From Ooceraea biroi (taxonomy: Eukaryota > Arthropoda > Insecta > Hymenoptera > Formicidae): a DNA stretch of 64,000 nt. Where the stretch lies: contig NC_039511.1 in the NCBI RefSeq assembly GCF_003672135.1, forward strand, positions 10,566,464 to 10,630,463, read 5' to 3'. The position numbers and the translations under genes are program-made. Of this stretch, positions 60,269 to 64,000 are shown in pieces; position 1 is the stretch's first letter; every line of letters starts with the position of its first letter. The notes beneath the pieces are model-generated. The model saw only the letters and a program-made list of their open reading frames with translations, did no database searches and was not told where the DNA came from.

Positions 60269-63056
60269 TATTAAGAAAGATAGGAGGAAGGGAAATTGCG
60301 CTTTCGCGATATTTATGTTATTTACATACATTTATAAATAATATAATATAATTTATAAATAATAATATTATATCATGAATTGCGTAATATTTATTTATAT
60401 TTTCCTTTCTTTCTCTCAAGTGTTCTCATGATATCACACATAATATTGTTATGAACGTAATTTGTAATTGATTATTTGTAACACATTAATTAATTTGTAC
60501 CTTTTTACCAATATTTTAGAAATGCTTCCTGTTAAGTATCTATTAAGTTCAAATTCAGGAAGGGACTCAGGTAGAAAGATTATCGGATCAAGAGGAGCGT
60601 AATGGTTATCGACGCAAGTTATCGATAATCTTACAGCCAATAATCCCCAAGTATCATGAATGTTATATTCTTCTGTTTCTTCTTCGATGCCTTCTCTTCG
60701 ATCGCTTCACTCTGGGGATGTCGTTCCTTCAATTCCGGCTCACGACTATAACGTAAATGAGACCGGTCGGCCGGTTACATGAAAAGTTCCGCGTCGCGTG
60801 CGGCGAACGCATCTCGCCGAAGGGAAATTATTGGATTCAGCCGGAAATTGCGCAATTCTCCGATAACAGCGATCTCTAGGCCCGATCGCGGCTCTTGCGC
60901 AGCACTTCTGTCTCTTCTCCTCCAGGATGTACGCATCGCGAGACCTCTCGCGCCCCGGCGAGAGTTTCATCTCACGATTACGTCGTCACACTCTTTGATC
61001 GGTTGACTGGTTTAATGAAGACCTCATCGATACTTTTCACGCGAGGTGGTGCCTGCGGAGAGCAGTCTCCGTCTACGATCTCTTATCAGCACGCTACGAG
61101 CACAGTAGCGAGATCACAGGCAGAGGATTGGAAAATCCTCTTCATAGAGATAAGAGTCAAGAAGTGCGGAGAATTCTCCCGGGTCATGTTCGCTTGTGTA
61201 GTATATAACCGGTTTTTTTATAAGCTTGCTGAGATCAGGATATTTTTGTGACAGATTCGAAAATTTGATGCAATAATTTTCCACGTTTATTTGGTTATTC
61301 TTATATTTTTTAATTCTAACACAGGAGGAATACGTGTTACAGTTATGGATTTGAGAGTCCAGTTGTTTTAGAATAATTTCAATAATTGAAAATTTCCTCT
61401 TATATGTAATGTACAAATAAGTAAAGGGACTTTGAAGAAAAATTGTGAAAATTAAGAAAAGAGGAAATCTATTTCAGAGACAGAAATGTATTTTTAATCC
61501 ATCTTCAAATTTTTGCGTGTAATATATTCGGTATATTCGGAATACATTACTGTATATAAAAAATTTGATATTATCATACATTAGTAAAACAGTTGCATAC
61601 TATTTTGTAATGTATGATGTATTAAGGTTTCTTTGAGTTTTGTGTTCTCTGTGAGCAATGCGCTTCTGCTACATATTTAAAAGAGATTTAAATTGAATAT
61701 TACATCTCCGGTGTCATAACTCTTGTGACGTGGTTAGGTATATTTTTATCTTTATGTTCAATGCAATTCGTTTTTAAGAAGAAGAAGAGGGAAAAAGAGA
61801 GAAAGAGAGTGAACCATACGGCGATAGTATTCCAATAAGTTTGTAGCGCAAAATTGAAATCCTGCGAGCTGTGCGCGTAAACTCGTTACTTATTCGTCTG
61901 GAAGCGCTGTAACAGCGTTGCAAAACTTTCGGTCGAAATAGCATGGTGTGCTATATTCTCAATCATTTAGCCAGCGAACTGGCTGGGCTCTATCGCGCTC
62001 ATTTTCCTCGCGATCCGAAACTTGGGACAGCCATATCGTTTTATGTGCCGTTTACTCCTTAATTTACAATATTCGTTTATCGGATATTCTCGCGTACGAA
62101 GAGGACAAAACCGAAAGTAACCATTGTCTCCAATTCTGATTGCATCATGCAATTTCCTCTCGTATTGCTTCAAAATCTCTATCTCTAACAATATTATTTT
62201 AATAATACGTGATAGAGCGACATAAGATTATAGCTGCAGACTGACATGATTTTACGTACCTTGAATAATGGAAAGAGCTGCGGTATTCTATCAATCTCTC
62301 ATTGTGATTATTACATAATGTTTCCTAATCCCTCCCCCTCACTCTTAATATGACATCGATAATATCACAATGTGAAACGTCGCTAATAACTGTCTCAATA
62401 GTTATGAAGGGATTTCATCACCGATCATGCATCCTAGTGCATCATAGGTGCTTCGCGCCACGGTGACGTGTGCGTAAATTCAATCCAGTCTAGAATGGAA
62501 GACGGCAGCACAAAGGCTTGTGAAATTAAAAAAAATGCGGGCGAGATTTCCTCTTCCTTCCGTTTGCTCCGCTCTTCGTCGACGTGTAATATCTCGCTCG
62601 AGGACGAGTGTCGGGTTTTCGTCGGCTTTAAGCCAAAGTTACAGACGGTCGAGAGAGCCGGTCGTATCGTGTTTTTTTACGAGACTCTGATCCTTCAAAG
62701 GGCTGTGTCCTTCTCATAAAAATTGCGTTCGTGCACGCATAATATAACGATAAATCGGATTGGGGATGATGGTAACAGGGGATAACTATAACCGTCACCT
62801 GCATGTTTCAGTCGCGGCTCCGAAATTCTTCAGGGAGAAGTCGTAAAGAGATTGGACGCGTTCAATGACATGCGATAAATCTTCATTCCGCGGAGTACAA
62901 CATTATTGACTCTTTTCCTATGGCAGAGGGTTAAGTGATTCCCTTCGGGATAATGTGTATCGTCGTATCGCCATATATGCCGTTTGAATAAATACATGTA
63001 TTTATATATTATTAAACTCTCGATAAAATAACTTTGCTTTAATGTAGTTGTATATA

Positions 63057-63095
<39 letters not shown>

Positions 63096-64000
63096 TGGAA
63101 TTTAGTACGATTATTATAGAAACTGCTGATGAAATATTCAAAGCTTATGTTATAATTAACGATTATTACAGAAACTGCTGATGCAATATTCAAAGCTTAT
63201 ATGTTATAATTAACGCTAATATTTGTTCAGTAATTCATCGAAATTGTTCATCTAATCTTTGATTAAATCGAATTATGACATTATTTAATTACAAACTGTT
63301 TGCGACAAATGTATCAGCGCCACATCCTAGCGTTGGACAGATCGAACGTTACTTTGTCTACTCGTAAACTGCATTAAACTCTATGTCATAATCAACCTTT
63401 GTGTAAACAATGAACATATGTACACAATGACATGCTTTCTCGCAATTGTGAAACGAGTACATTTTGCGTAGTCGGTGTCTCGTTTGCCTATTGCGATATG
63501 TTCTATGTATCCGTAAAAACAGCAGCAAACAGGAATCGTGTTGAGAAAATATAAAGAAAGTATATCATCAGCACGAGCAGACAGATACACCCACGAATAT
63601 CGTACATATATATTCATTTTGTGTACACAAGAGAAAACGAGCGCAGCAAAATAACGAAATATTTTGCAATTGGGTTTCAGGTGGGAGCAAAGGAACGAGC
63701 GTTTCATCTTAAAGGGAGCACAGTGGGAGAGAAGAAAATATGGGAAAAGGGGACAAGCGGGGTGTCGCGCAGCGCAGTGATGGCGGTGAGTCTGTTCTAT
63801 CAACGGTCTTAAGAGGAGATGACTAACTAGAGAGAAATAACGGGATGTAATGCACCCCGGCAAATTGACTGTCTTTGCTATCTGGCAACATTATTAAACT
63901 GACAAGTCGACCATTCTTGACTTTTCATGACTTTTAGTCCGACTTTTACAAGCAATATCAAGAACTCGATGTTATGAAAATGAACAAACTTAGTTTTAGA
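60269..64000. other. no recognisable gene; mixed-composition region
   Basis: CpG-rich blocks at about 60720-61110 and 61850-62720 alternate with AT-rich DNA. ORFs up to 160 codons occur (63381-63863 minus) but are low-complexity or Cys/His/Tyr-rich shadows without family features. A (TA)n run lies at 63053-63087. Blocks of this kind often belong to long introns or regulatory DNA of a large gene, but nothing here proves that. Confidence 0.35.
63108..63215. repeat. 52-bp tandem duplication (two copies)
   Basis: CGATTATTATAGAAACTGC...TGATGAAATATTCAAAGC at 63108-63159 is repeated at 63160-63215 as CGATTATTACAGAAACTGC...TGATGCAATATTCAAAGC, with few changes and a two-base insertion. Confidence 0.85.

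Noticed and set aside
63381..63863. 160-codon minus-strand ORF
   Set aside because: Cys/His/Tyr-rich without domain, splice context or conservation evidence; probably chance in mixed-composition DNA.

Overview
The window is AT-rich insect nuclear DNA, most likely from an ant or other aculeate hymenopteran. The evidence is a tandem array of insect odorant receptor (7tm_6) genes, each built from exactly nine coding exons as in the hymenopteran '9-exon' receptor subfamily. There are also short interstitial TTAGG runs (the insect telomere unit) and several mariner-type elements. No operons, rRNA, tRNA or CRISPR were seen. All gene models were spliced by eye from ORFs, GT/AG junctions and paralogue comparison; there is no transcript evidence.

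Layout. 1-1.7 kb: no gene. 1.7-40.8 kb: one odorant receptor pseudogene (OR-psi1) and eight intact receptor genes (OR1-OR8), all on the minus strand. 44.0-46.7 kb: a ninth intact minus-strand receptor (OR9). 47.8-51.0 kb: an 11-exon minus-strand gene related to adenylate kinase 8 whose two nucleotide-binding loops are both degenerate. 52.6-55.8 kb: a tenth intact receptor (OR10), on the plus strand. 56-64 kb: no recognisable gene, but several GC-richer blocks, one resembling a non-coding first exon.

The ten intact receptors encode 393-397 residues. All share intron phases 0-0-1-2-2-0-2-0 and several exon lengths, so splicing constraint supports the models. The array shows active birth and death: a ~3.8 kb duplication carrying OR6 and OR7; OR2/OR4 near-duplicates; two first exons (OR4, OR6) that look like hybrids joined at the same conserved GLWPYQ/GLWPFQ codons; a pseudogene in which exon 1 is fused to exon 5; orphan promoter-like modules without a gene; and isolated exon relics. 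A ~300 bp 5' flank is conserved upstream of six copies and is probably a shared promoter.

Mobile DNA is abundant: an apparently intact 1,287 bp mariner inside intron 4 of OR8, a miniature mariner derivative, a foldback element with 200 bp arms and one mismatch, two copies of a ~205 bp TA-flanked MITE, other inverted-repeat elements, and a solo LTR with a 5 bp target duplication.
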